DNA of 22,298 bases, from positions 1-22,298 of the forward strand of contig JANSLP010000446.1 in NCBI GenBank assembly GCA_029298735.1, written 5' to 3'. The stretch comes from Ophiostoma sp. CBS 140.51. Taxonomy: Eukaryota > Ascomycota > Sordariomycetes > Ophiostomatales > Ophiostomataceae. The notes below the pieces were generated by a model. That model did not search any database. It worked only from the letters and a program-made list of their open reading frames with translations, and had not been told where the DNA came from. This document shows positions 9,279-18,058 of the stretch, in pieces (the first letter of the stretch is position 1; each line of letters opens with the position of its first letter). Made by a program: the position numbers and the translations under genes.

Positions 9279-10574
9279 AAGAAGATACTGCCCCTGATTT
9301 GATCACTTTTATCTTCTAGAAAGCCTGGATGTTAAGGAAAGCAATTGCTACCCATATTATTTTCATATTTACTCCTCGGCGTTGTCTATTCGAGACGAAG
9401 AAAGCACACCAGGTAAACATTAATACCATGCCGCTTATTGGCGTCACTCTGTCACTAAAAGCTCCAGAAAAGACGCCTGTGAAGCTTGTTTCATCCAAAA
9501 TTTGAGTTCTTGCATTATTTACCATACATAATGTCCAATGTCTAGACAAAAATTTCTGCTTTCCTACCTCTCGATCTCCATGAATTCCACACTCTCCACC
9601 TCACGGATGACGGATAACAGTGGAGAGATTAAGCTTAAACGCCATTTGGCGACGAACTGACGTCTTGGCTCAAGTGGGGAATCGGTGTAAGTAAATGCAA
9701 AATCTGGGAGAGAACACTGGAGGAGAAGATGCGCAAAAAATAAAAATACAGAAAAGGGACAAAAATAAGCATGCAGTATTCTGTCCCACTGCTTCACTTG
9801 GCCTCCAACCCACCCGGCTACCGGACCCATGTGGCTTTCAAAGCGAAAGCTTGAGTGCTCTTCTGGAGTAGTTCTCAACGTCCGGATGTCGCCCACGCTA
9901 CAGAAGCTTGTAAGCTCGCATGACCATTCCCAACTAGATGCCAGGAATATCCATGTCGATCATCAAATTGCATTTTCCATTCTCCATTCTGACCAGTCGC
10001 TATTTTTCCATTGATTCCTCGCTCCCAATCCATTTTCTCGTTACTTTCCGTTTGCTCCACCCCCGACGTCCGCGAGCCAGCGAGGTCAACATACAATGGA
10101 ACCGGGATCGGCAGACGGGTGCAGAGGGCCGACATGCATGACCTTTCCTGCCCTTTGATGACGTCTTGAGCTAAGGACGCGGTCGTCGCGGTCGACTCAA
10201 TGTGCGAAGAAAGCATCCTTGCAATTTTCTGTCTGTTTACTATATTCATCTTATTTCTTGACTGCAGCTTGATGTTGCACCATTCACTACTACGTCGACG
10301 GATAACGGTTGGGGCGAGCACGTTCTCCTCGTCGTCTTCGCGGAACGAAACTTGCATGTTGTGATCTAGAGTTCACGGGGTCATAGTCGCAGTCGGGGAC
10401 AGACAAGTCCAACGTCGTAATAAAATATAGGTAATATTCTTACGGTACAGGAAGTGATCGATAGTGGCTTGTCAGATTGTCTCTTTTCTTGGCTCTCCCT
10501 ATATATTGTGACACTTTCACGTCCGCTCTCTAGCATCTACTTTCTGTCTGTCAGAAATCATCAACCCACTCAAG
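9279..10574. other. Intergenic spacer
   Basis: About 1.3 kb containing the transporter's 3' end and the glutaminase-like gene's promoter. Open frames here are short and lack recognisable domains, so I call no gene. TGACGTCTTG (CRE-half-like) occurs twice, at 9658-9667 and 10159-10168. A GATAG (10460-10464) and a TATATAT (10500-10506) lie near the downstream gene. Confidence 0.55.
10500..10506 (+). promoter_or_regulatory. Possible TATA box of GtaA-like gene
   Basis: TATATAT sits 68-75 bases before the ATG at 10575, followed by a pyrimidine-rich leader. The position and sequence suit a fungal core promoter. Confidence 0.4.
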
Positions 10575-12691
10575 ATGAGATTCTCCACGCTCTTCACGCT
10601 GGCCTCGTCCGCTGTGACTGCCCTTGCAAGCAAGGCCTCTCTGCCGTCGTACCCAATTGTGAGCTATCCTCTACAGCTAATCGCAACGTCAAGCGTCACT
10701 AACAACCCCAGGCCAACAGAAACCCATATGTCTCGGCATGGATCACCCACGATCAGGCCCAAGACTTCCCGTCGGCCCGTCCCTACTTCTGGCAGGGCCA
10801 AGACCTGACGTGGCAAGTGATTGCCAAGGTCGACACAACGGCCTATTGTCTGTTTAGCTGCACCAATACGACGGTTCCTCCTGCCACACAGCTCGACCTA
10901 GAGTTCACCGCGACCACGACGACCGTCACCTTCCAGGCCGGCACGGCCATCTTCACACTCGAGTTTTTCTCGCCTGTCTCGCCAGAAAACTATGTCCGCC
11001 AGTCGCTGCCGTTTAGCTACCTGACGGTCAGCGTGTCGGGGCTCAAGGCAAACAAGAAGGGAGTCTTGCCCGTGGTCGATATTATGGGCGAGATCGATGC
11101 TACATGGACGAGCCAGGGCAACAATGTGCAAGCCGTTTTCTCCGAGACAAAGGGTGGTTCACGCATCTTTATTGTCAACGGCACCAAGGCCATCACGTTT
11201 GGCGAGAACACGCAGATGGCGGGCTGGGGCAATGTCGTGCTCGCGGCGCACACAAAGTACGGCCCTGTCTCGTGGCAGGCAGACACGGGACCCAACAATG
11301 CTGCCCAGTTGTCCAACAACGGTACTTTGACGGGCAAGACGACAGGCTACATCCCGAGCAACCATCTGGCTCTGTCGTACCGTCTCAACGGCGCCGGCAC
11401 GACTTGCAAGCCCGGCAAGAAAAGCCCAGCGCAGTCGGTTACCTTTGTCGTCGGCATCGAGCAAGACCAAGCGTTCAACGTGTACGGCGCACCTCAAGCT
11501 TTCTACTATCGCTCAGAAGTGGCCGCTGGTACCGAAGCTGCTGTCGATTACGTCTTCTCCGACTTTGACGCCGCCCGCGCCGAGGGTCTCGAGATTGATG
11601 CCAAGATTATCCAGCAGGGCTCCACGTTTGGCGACAACTATACTGACATTCTGGAGGCCTCACTGCGCCAGACGTTTGCCGCGTTCGAGATTGTCATCCC
11701 TGCTGATACCCTGGACACCAGCAAGGCCAGTGCGTGGATGAAGGAGATTTCCACTGACGGCAACGTCCAGACCACGGCTGACCTGCTGCCCAAGGCCTGG
11801 CCCATCTTTTATGTCTTCTGCCCGGACATTATGCGTCTGCTGCTGAATCCATTGCTCGAGTACTCCTTGACCTGGCCTGCGGAGTTTGGTTTCCACGATT
11901 TGGGGAAGAAGTACCCCAACGCCACGGGCGAGACCGTCGCCGCCCAGGAAGCACTGATTGTCGACCAGACGGCCGTCATGCACTGGATGGCCTATGCCTA
12001 CCAAAAGGCCTCGGGCGACACCGAGTACATCAAGCCGTACCTGGCGCCGCTCCAAAAGTTTGCCGACTATCTTGTGGACAATGGTCTGTACACGGCCGCC
12101 CAGCAGTCCTCGGTCGACTCCATTGGTGCCACAGCCAACCAGACTGTACTGGCCATGTACTCGGCAGTGGCTCTCACAGCCTTTGGTGCGCTCACAGATC
12201 AGGACAACTACACACAGATTGGCCGCCACTTTGCCGACGTCGTCATGTCTGAGGGCGTTGCAGGTGGCCACGTCACGGCCCACTTTGGCGACCCGGCCAC
12301 GTCGTGGATCTCAACCTACCCAATGGGCTTTGACAAGATGGTCGGTCTCAACACGTTCAATCAGAGCTCGTACGACCTCCAGAGCGACTGGTACGCCGGT
12401 CAAATTTCTACGTATGGCATGCCCTTTGACTCACAGGTCAAGTATGCTGTCGGAGAATTTTTGCCGTGGTGTGCCGTCACGTCTGCTGCTGATGTTCGTG
12501 ATGGCATCATGAACGGCATCCACGCATTCCTGACTAACGGCGTCAACAACTCGCCAGGGCCCAACTGGTGGTACGTGACACCCAATGCCAATGGAAATAA
12601 TGCACCGGGAACTTGGCCGGGAACCAGCAACATCAATAAGCCAGTTGTGGGCTCCTACTGGATTCTGTTGGCGCCCGGTTTGTATGAGTAG
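10575..12691 (+). CDS. Secreted glutaminase GtaA-like protein (DUF5127/DUF4965/DUF1793)
   Basis: Two exons, 10575-10658 and 10712-12691, give 687 residues. The 53-bp phase-0 intron runs GTGAGC...CCAG with a CACTAAC branch point, and joins SLPSYPI to ANRNPYVSAW. The N-terminal signal peptide is MRFSTLFTLASSAVTALA, so the product is exported. The order fits fungal GtaA: short N-terminal segment (NPYVSAW...FWQGQDLTW), a DUF5127-type region, then the alpha-helical DUF4965/DUF1793 part with FCPDIMRLLLNPLLEY, HDLG (423-426), YPNATG (429-434), ANQT and C-terminal PVVGSYW. Several N-glycosylation sequons are present. The family is named for Aspergillus glutaminase A, which deamidates L-glutamine. Here the acidic EE[CS]GN-like motif that I expect after YPNATG is replaced by IVDQTAVM (444-451), so activity may differ. 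The family assignment is strong, the enzymatic call moderate. Confidence 0.85.
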
Positions 12692-13262
12692 GAGAGGTGA
12701 GGGAATCGATGCCCGCAATCGAGAACGTCACGGTATATATAGTTGTAGACTACAATCAAGCCGAAAATAGAAACGAAAAATTCCAAATCCAAGAACTTCA
12801 AAAAAAAAAAAAGAAAGGCGGAACAAAATGGGGGAAAATACAACAAAACGTCAGACTTCTCGGCTTGCAAATAGCCAGCAAGCATTCGGCCGCCCCCGTT
12901 CACAGACAATATTGCAGGGCGAAGAATGACAAAAGAAGGGTTGCATTGCTGTGTCATTGGTTATTCAAAAGTGCACTTTTCGAAGAGGAGGGGTATCAGG
13001 CAGAAACGCAATGTGCAGTTTTGAGACTGGACGAGGCTGTTTTTTCAGCTGCCCCCTCATGCAGAGACTGCTCAGTTTTGATCTCGCTCTCATCCTGCCA
13101 GAACGTTCGAAACAAACTTTACCACATCACGTCGTTCTTGACTACCAACAACACATTCGGTCTACCACCAGCTGGTGGGCAGTTTCTTTCGCCCCAAGTC
13201 GACAACCTCTGCCGACCCTAATATCGGCTCTATGCCCTTGTACTTTTGAGACATTGCACACG
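12692..13262. other. Intergenic spacer / NLR promoter
   Basis: About 570 bases holding the 3' end of the GtaA-like gene and the 5' region of the NLR. It contains TATATATA (12734-12741) just after the stop and an A-rich tract around 12798-12811. An open frame runs upstream in phase with the NLR from 12951, but its protein is Cys/Leu/Ser-rich, has no domain and is unlike NLR N-termini, so I treat it as untranslated. Confidence 0.5.
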
Positions 13263-15857
13263 ATGCCGCCATCCTTTGGCAAAATCTTCAGACGCAAAGA
13301 AAGGCCGTCTGAGACGACAAATGCCAGCCAAGAATCAACAGCACCGGCCCCTGGCAAGACACCGAAGCATCAGCGTGTAGACGAGTACGACATCAAGGAG
13401 TGGTACTGTCCCGACAATCCGACCGTGGACATCTGCTTCCTGCATGGCCTTACCGGCAGTCGTGATGAGACCTGGACGGCTCATGGTGCTACAGAGCCAT
13501 GGCCACAGGCGCTCTTGCCCGAAAAGCTCCCCCATGCGCGTCTCCTGACGTTCGGCTACGATGCCGACGTGATCCGCGGCGCTGTGGCCTCCAAAGACAC
13601 CATCGGTAGTCTGGCCGAGGACTTTTTGTACACGCTGACGCGAGACCGCGAAAACGCCGGTGCGCTGCACCGACCTATTGTGTTTGTCGTCCACAGCTTG
13701 GGCGGGATTGTCTGCAAGCGGACGATTACGCTGTCGTACCAGAAAAAGGTTGATGCTGTGCTGGGCAGCGTCGTAGCGTCACTTGTGGGCGTCATCTTCA
13801 TGGGCACGCCGCATAGCGGGTCATATTTTGCGGACGTCGCGGGCTGGTTTGTTGCGGGCATCGGCTTCTTCAAATCGGCCAACCGGAACTTGCTGGAGAT
13901 TTTGGAAAAAGGAAACGATGTCGCGGCCGACATTGACGTGCATTTTCTGGATGTCTGCAAGGAGGTCGGCGTGGATTCCGCTAATGAGATCCAAATCTTC
14001 TGCTTCTACGAGATCCTGCCCCTGCCCGCCTTTGGTAACCGTGTCGTGTCCAAGGACTCGGCCACGTATCGGCAGCACGGCCACGCCAAGATCCACGCCA
14101 ACCATATGGAGATAGTGAGGTTCCCGTCGGCCACCACACCCGGATTCAAGACCTTTTGCAGCATCCTCCAGCGCTTCATGCGGTCGCCACGAGCGGTCTT
14201 CTTGTCTCCCGGCGCATGCCCTCCTCCTCCTCCTCCTTCAGGTGCGCCTCCCGATGATGGGCCAACGCCACCTGGTCCAAAGACGCAACCTCCCAACGAT
14301 GGAAGCCCACCAGCTGACCGTTCACATTCTTTGGACGGCAGCTATCCATCCGGATCTGCAACGTCCGGGTCTGGCCAACAACAGCAACAGCATGCAGCAG
14401 CTCCCCCATCGTCTACAGTCGAAAACGGAAGCACATCGACTGCATGCTACTACCTTCCATTTCAAAAGAACCCCAACTTTGTTGGTCGTGAGTCCGTGCT
14501 GCAGGAGCTGCAGACGCTCTTCTTTGAAGACAACTATTCAAACATTGCCCTCCGCGGTCTTGGAGGCGTAGGCAAGACGCAGGTGGCCAATGCACTAGCC
14601 CATTGGGTCAAGCAGAACAAGCCAGGATACTCAGTCTTTTGGGTGCCGGCACTGAGCAGCAGCAGTTTTCAAAAGGCCTACGAGGCCATTGCAGCTAAAC
14701 TTAACATTATTAATGAGCCAAGACGAGGCACGCAGGAGGATCGCCGCGACATTAAGGACGTGGTCTGCGCCCACTTAAGCTCCGACGAGGCTGGCCACTG
14801 GCTTATGGTGGTGGACAATGCCGACGATCCGGAGCTGGTTTGTGGTAATGTGTCGGACCCGCTCGGGGAGTATATTCCTAGAAGTGACAAGGGACGCGTC
14901 TTGATCACAACGCGCACCGCACATGTGGCCACATCGCTCGCCAACGACACCGTGGTCCTTAACGAGTTCGACCTGCCACAGTCCAAAGCGCTGGCCGCCA
15001 AGCTACTCAAGCGGAAACCGCCCCAGACTCAAGGGGATAAGGAAGCCCTCGATGATCTACTGCGCGAGCTTGTCTTTCTGCCCTTGGCAATAACGCAGGC
15101 TATGGCTTACTTGAACGTGTCCGGCCTGTCGACCACTGCGTACCTCGGCCTGCTACGCCGCACCGAAGTGGACCGGCTGGATCTTCTCAGCAGGGAAGCA
15201 CAGGATAATACACGGTACAGGGAGTCCCGCCACGCCATTGCCGCCACGTGGCTGGTGTCCTTTGATCACCTGCAGAAAAGCAGCCCGGATGCCGTCACGC
15301 TACTGGGATTCCTCTCGCAGATCCAGCCCAAGGCCATCCCGTTTACTCTGCTTCCCCGCTTCGGCTCTTCCGACGCCGGCACCACCAATGTCGTTACGGA
15401 GCTCTGCGAGTACAACTTCATAACGATGCAGGGTGATGATATGCTGGACATGCACAGCCTGGTACACATGGCCGCCCGCAGCTGGTTCCATAATAGCGGC
15501 CGGTCGGAAGAAACGGCACAGGCGGCGCTGGAGCATGTTCGCGCCATCGTCCCAATTCCTGATTATGCGCATCGCCATCGATGGAGGCTGCTTCTACCGC
15601 ATGCGCTATACATGGTACGCGATAGCAAGGCTATCGGCACAGAGGCCGCCTGCTATTTATGTCTCGAGGCCGGTCGCCTTCTGCTGTTTGATGATAACTA
15701 CAGCGCTGCGCTGCAGTGCCACGAGCGTTGCGCGGCATATGCGCAAGGAAGCCTACCGGAAATAATGCCTTTGCAGCAGTTTTATCTTGGGCAAGCCTAC
15801 AATGCAGTCGGCCAGTACGCAAGGCGGTGGAGGTGCTGGAACATGCCAATGCGTTAA
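13263..15857 (+). CDS. NOD-like receptor, 5' part: SesB-type lipase domain + NB-ARC
   Basis: The start at 13263 (MPPSFGKIFRRKE) has A at -3 and begins a basic leader. Residues about 40-300 form a SesB-like alpha/beta hydrolase: FLHGLTGSRDETW, FGYDADV, nucleophile elbow HSLGG with Ser145, MGTPHSG, and HANHMEIVRF near the end carrying the probable catalytic His. A Pro/Gly/Gln-rich linker follows (six Pro at 320-325). The NB-ARC STAND ATPase has NFVGRE, P-loop GLGGVGKT (432-439), Walker B-like MVVDNADD (Asp518), ITTRTAHVA, LPLAI, and a winged-helix end with MHSLVHMAARSW (His731). TPR repeats begin, but the frame stops at 15857 after missense residues. The TPR array continues in another frame from 15821. 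Such NLRs are cytoplasmic sensors linked to heterokaryon incompatibility and non-self defence; lipase activity and cell-death function are inferred. The intact protein would be about 1186 residues. Confidence 0.88.
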   Translation: MPPSFGKIFRRKERPSETTNASQESTAPAPGKTPKHQRVDEYDIKEWYCPDNPTVDICFLHGLTGSRDETWTAHGATEPWPQALLPEKLPHARLLTFGYDADVIRGAVASKDTIGSLAEDFLYTLTRDRENAGALHRPIVFVVHSLGGIVCKRTITLSYQKKVDAVLGSVVASLVGVIFMGTPHSGSYFADVAGWFVAGIGFFKSANRNLLEILEKGNDVAADIDVHFLDVCKEVGVDSANEIQIFCFYEILPLPAFGNRVVSKDSATYRQHGHAKIHANHMEIVRFPSATTPGFKTFCSILQRFMRSPRAVFLSPGACPPPPPPSGAPPDDGPTPPGPKTQPPNDGSPPADRSHSLDGSYPSGSATSGSGQQQQQHAAAPPSSTVENGSTSTACYYLPFQKNPNFVGRESVLQELQTLFFEDNYSNIALRGLGGVGKTQVANALAHWVKQNKPGYSVFWVPALSSSSFQKAYEAIAAKLNIINEPRRGTQEDRRDIKDVVCAHLSSDEAGHWLMVVDNADDPELVCGNVSDPLGEYIPRSDKGRVLITTRTAHVATSLANDTVVLNEFDLPQSKALAAKLLKRKPPQTQGDKEALDDLLRELVFLPLAITQAMAYLNVSGLSTTAYLGLLRRTEVDRLDLLSREAQDNTRYRESRHAIAATWLVSFDHLQKSSPDAVTLLGFLSQIQPKAIPFTLLPRFGSSDAGTTNVVTELCEYNFITMQGDDMLDMHSLVHMAARSWFHNSGRSEETAQAALEHVRAIVPIPDYAHRHRWRLLLPHALYMVRDSKAIGTEAACYLCLEAGRLLLFDDNYSAALQCHERCAAYAQGSLPEIMPLQQFYLGQAYNAVGQYARRWRCWNMPMR
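14220..14237 (+). repeat. Microsatellite (CCT)6 in NLR linker
   Basis: Six consecutive CCT codons encode Pro320-Pro325 in the linker between the hydrolase and NB-ARC domains. In-frame unit changes would alter linker length without breaking the gene. Confidence 0.8.
15816..15826 (+). other. Frame break inside the NLR's TPR array
   Basis: Frame 1 reads GQYA and then nonsense to the stop at 15857. From 15821 the other frame reads KAVEVLEHANAL, exactly the second helix of the same TPR unit. The two join perfectly if one base is missing between TACGC (ending 15820) and AAG (15821). An intron would have to remove part of this repeat, and none fits cleanly. This is either a natural frameshift or a sequencing/assembly error. 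Confidence 0.85.
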
Positions 15858-16822
15858 ACACAACGGACGTGCACTACCACGTCAATGAAAATTTGCTGAT
15901 GCTCGAACTCGGCATTGCCTACCACGGAATAGGCCAGTACGAGAAGGCGATAGTCTTGCTAGAGCATTCCGTGGCAGCCGAACACGAAGAAAACCCCTGG
16001 CTGCTTGGTTCACAGGTCGCTCTAGCTTCCACATACCGCACCTTGGGCCGCTTTGAAAAGGCGTTAGAGTTGTTGGAACACGTTGTCCGCGTGCAGGCGT
16101 ATTTGGCAGAAGACAATCCGGGCCGGCTGGCCTCGCAGTTCGAGCTTGCTCGCCTCTACCAGGACTCTGGCCGGCGCAAAGAAGCCATTGTCCTCATGGA
16201 GCACGTCCTAGACGTCCGGCAACGTATCTACCAGGACCGCATGGATCCCCACAACACGCACTTGACTCTTTCGGACATGTACCATCACGACGGCCGGCTC
16301 CACAGCGCTATCCAGATTCTAGAAAAAATAGCACGTGGCCAAAATCACCAAGCCGAAGACGATCCAGGGCGGATCACACTGGAACATCGTCTGGCGGTAC
16401 TGTACTATAACGACGGCCAAAACCAGCGTGCTTTGGAGCTGATAAAGCACGTTGCTAGCGTACGCAGCAAGCTCCGGGAAGACGACCACGACCGGCTGGA
16501 ATCGGAACACACGCTTGCCATGTGCTCCTTCGAGGCCGGCCACGTGGAACAAGCGCTGACCTTGATGGCGCACGTGCTCCAGATGCGCACAGCGCTATTA
16601 CCCGAAGACGACGCTGGTCGCCTCGAGTCGATGCATGAACTAGCATGGTATAAGTTCGAGTCTGGAAAAAGACAAACGGCTCTGAAACTGATGGAACGAG
16701 TTGTCGAACTGAAAAGCAAGGTAGCGGAAGACAACCCAAGACGCATCGCATCTGAGAGGTGTGTGGCGTGGATGCGAAGAGAGCTCGCCGAATCGATGAC
16801 CAGCGCAAGAGTCGAACAATGA
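15821..16822 (+). CDS. NOD-like receptor, 3' part: TPR array
   Basis: This stretch continues the NLR in a shifted frame, about 333 residues ending SARVEQ. It holds roughly eight tetratricopeptide units of about 40-42 residues. Recognisable unit starts are KAVEVLEHA, KAIVLLEHS, KALELLEHV, EAIVLMEHV, SAIQILEKI, RALELIKHV, QALTLMAHV and TALKLMERV. Most carry the linking pattern AEDxPGRL between the helices. In fungal NLRs this C-terminal part is the ligand-sensing region. The units are diverged from each other, unlike the near-identical repeats of some incompatibility NLRs. It has no start codon of its own with a plausible N-terminus, so it should be read as part of the gene beginning at 13263. 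If the break is real, this part is probably untranslated, leaving a receptor without its sensor. Confidence 0.85.
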   Translation, partial: KAVEVLEHANALNTTDVHYHVNENLLMLELGIAYHGIGQYEKAIVLLEHSVAAEHEENPWLLGSQVALASTYRTLGRFEKALELLEHVVRVQAYLAEDNPGRLASQFELARLYQDSGRRKEAIVLMEHVLDVRQRIYQDRMDPHNTHLTLSDMYHHDGRLHSAIQILEKIARGQNHQAEDDPGRITLEHRLAVLYYNDGQNQRALELIKHVASVRSKLREDDHDRLESEHTLAMCSFEAGHVEQALTLMAHVLQMRTALLPEDDAGRLESMHELAWYKFESGKRQTALKLMERVVELKSKVAEDNPRRIASERCVAWMRRELAESMTSARVEQ

Positions 16823-16958
16823 CTGGAGGCGACGAGACACGGGCTGCTATAGACACCGGGCCGTACATTGTGTCTCGGCTGGTAGGCGGAGATGAATGTA
16901 CGCAGGGACGAGAGGAGAATGGGCAGAATATTATCTACGGCTAGTCTTATAGAAGTTG

Positions 16959-17048
16959 CAGGTAGGGGTCAGGTTAAGGACGAAGACGGAGCTGGAGGAG
17001 CTACAATACATGATTCAGGCAGGGGTCAGAGTAAATACATAATTCAGG
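16959..17048. repeat. Imperfect interleaved short repeats
   Basis: CAGG[TC]AGGGGTCAG occurs at 16959-16972 and 17016-17029 (one mismatch). AATACAT[GA]ATTCAGG occurs at 17005-17019 and 17034-17048 (one mismatch). Both differences are transitions. They may derive from local duplication. Confidence 0.55.
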
Positions 17049-17395
17049 AGGTATGCGGTGTCGGGCATCAGCCATTCGACGGTGTGGCTGATCGGCGCTT
17101 TGAGCCGCATTCGAAGTGTTCTGAGCGTCTCGCCACACCCAGCTAATTAACAATCGCCAGTCGTGGAGAATTGTTTAATTTTCCCAAGATTGAGTCCTGC
17201 GCGACGTCGTCCAAGTTGGTGAATCTGTACTACGGTATCGCCGTATAGGTCACTGCCAATGTAAAATTCGATCTCTTCCCAACAGAGCACTCGTTCTATC
17301 AGCCATCGTCCTATCGTCCAGCCTTTTGCCAGGAGGACAAGTTGTTAGTAGAGGGCCGTAGGCTCGCTCGTGTCCTGAGAGCAACAGTAGCCAAG

Positions 17396-17640
17396 TCAAT
17401 TGTGGTATTCGCCCTTGATCTTGCTGACGTCGAAGGTTCCGAGCACAAACAGAAACTCGTAGGTTCGGGCACCTGTGAACATCTGAAGCCGCTGGATTGT
17501 AGTCGTCGTCGAGTCGGTCAAGGCCGATCTTGAAAGTGGTCTTGTCGTCGCGCACCCGTCGGTAGTGAGAGAAAGGTAGAGAAAGCCATCTGGGCCCAGG
17601 AGCTTGACAGGCAGCAAAGCTACCACCTCAAAACGGGGAA
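17396..17640 (-). pseudogene. Possible degenerate gene fragment, unrecognised
   Basis: On the minus strand, one frame gives LLPVKLLGPDGFLYLSLTTDG, a low-complexity Thr/Arg/Ser stretch, then GARTYEFLFVLGTFDVSKI ending at a stop at 17396. Over the middle part a neighbouring frame gives a more protein-like run, RDDKTTFKIGLDRLDDDYNP. The alternation suggests a once-continuous protein with two compensating shifts. I do not recognise the family, and chance open frames remain quite possible. Confidence 0.2.
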
Positions 17641-18058
17641 ACAAAAGATGCAAACAAAAGAATGATATTATCAAAAAAAAAAATTGATTTTGTCTTCTGC
17701 TCAACTCTATTCCCCCCCTTTGGAGTTGTTTATTTGTTTATCTCCTTGTTTCCTTCACCATCCTCTCCGGCCAGGCAGGCACTATTGGGGCCAGCAGCAG
17801 TGGTGGCGGTGGCGGGACCGCCTGTGGCTGGGAAGTGGCTTCCGGGTCGGGGGCGGCTCGACCGGCCGGCGCCATGTTCTGTACTTGGAGCCGGAGATGA
17901 GCAAGGCCGATCGTCTGGTGTCTCTGGATACAGTTTCTGTCTAATAAACCTTGTGGAATTGAATACATAGCAGAAGCAATTAGCATTCAATCGTATCCAA
18001 TATTGAAAATATAGACAGCAGGATACAGAGCTACCAATATTTATAAAAACACAGTCTG

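Larger units (their letters stand above)
16823..18058. other. Intergenic spacer after the NLR
   Basis: About 1.2 kb between the NLR and the convergent DUF4246 gene. It contains imperfect interleaved repeats at 16959-17048, a possible minus-strand gene relic at 17396-17640, an A tract near 17671-17681, and a GC-rich island at about 17780-17880 with no recognisable product. Confidence 0.5.

Noticed and set aside
9564..10357. Minus-strand open frames of 110 and 160 codons in the spacer
   Set aside because: No recognisable domains and chance-like composition; they overlap the probable promoter of the GtaA-like gene.
12951..13262. In-frame extension of the NLR upstream of 13263
   Set aside because: No domain, Cys/Leu/Ser-rich chance-like composition, and the ATG at 13263 has a good context and a typical basic N-terminus for this class.
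15716..15820. Using the ATG at 15716 as the start of a separate TPR protein
   Set aside because: The first 35 codons overlap the intact NLR frame and read as nonsense; the TPR pattern begins only at 15821, directly continuing the NLR repeat.
17684..17990. Short open frames on both strands over the GC-rich patch
   Set aside because: Pro/Arg/Gly/Trp-rich low-complexity products with no domain; GC bias alone can keep such frames open.
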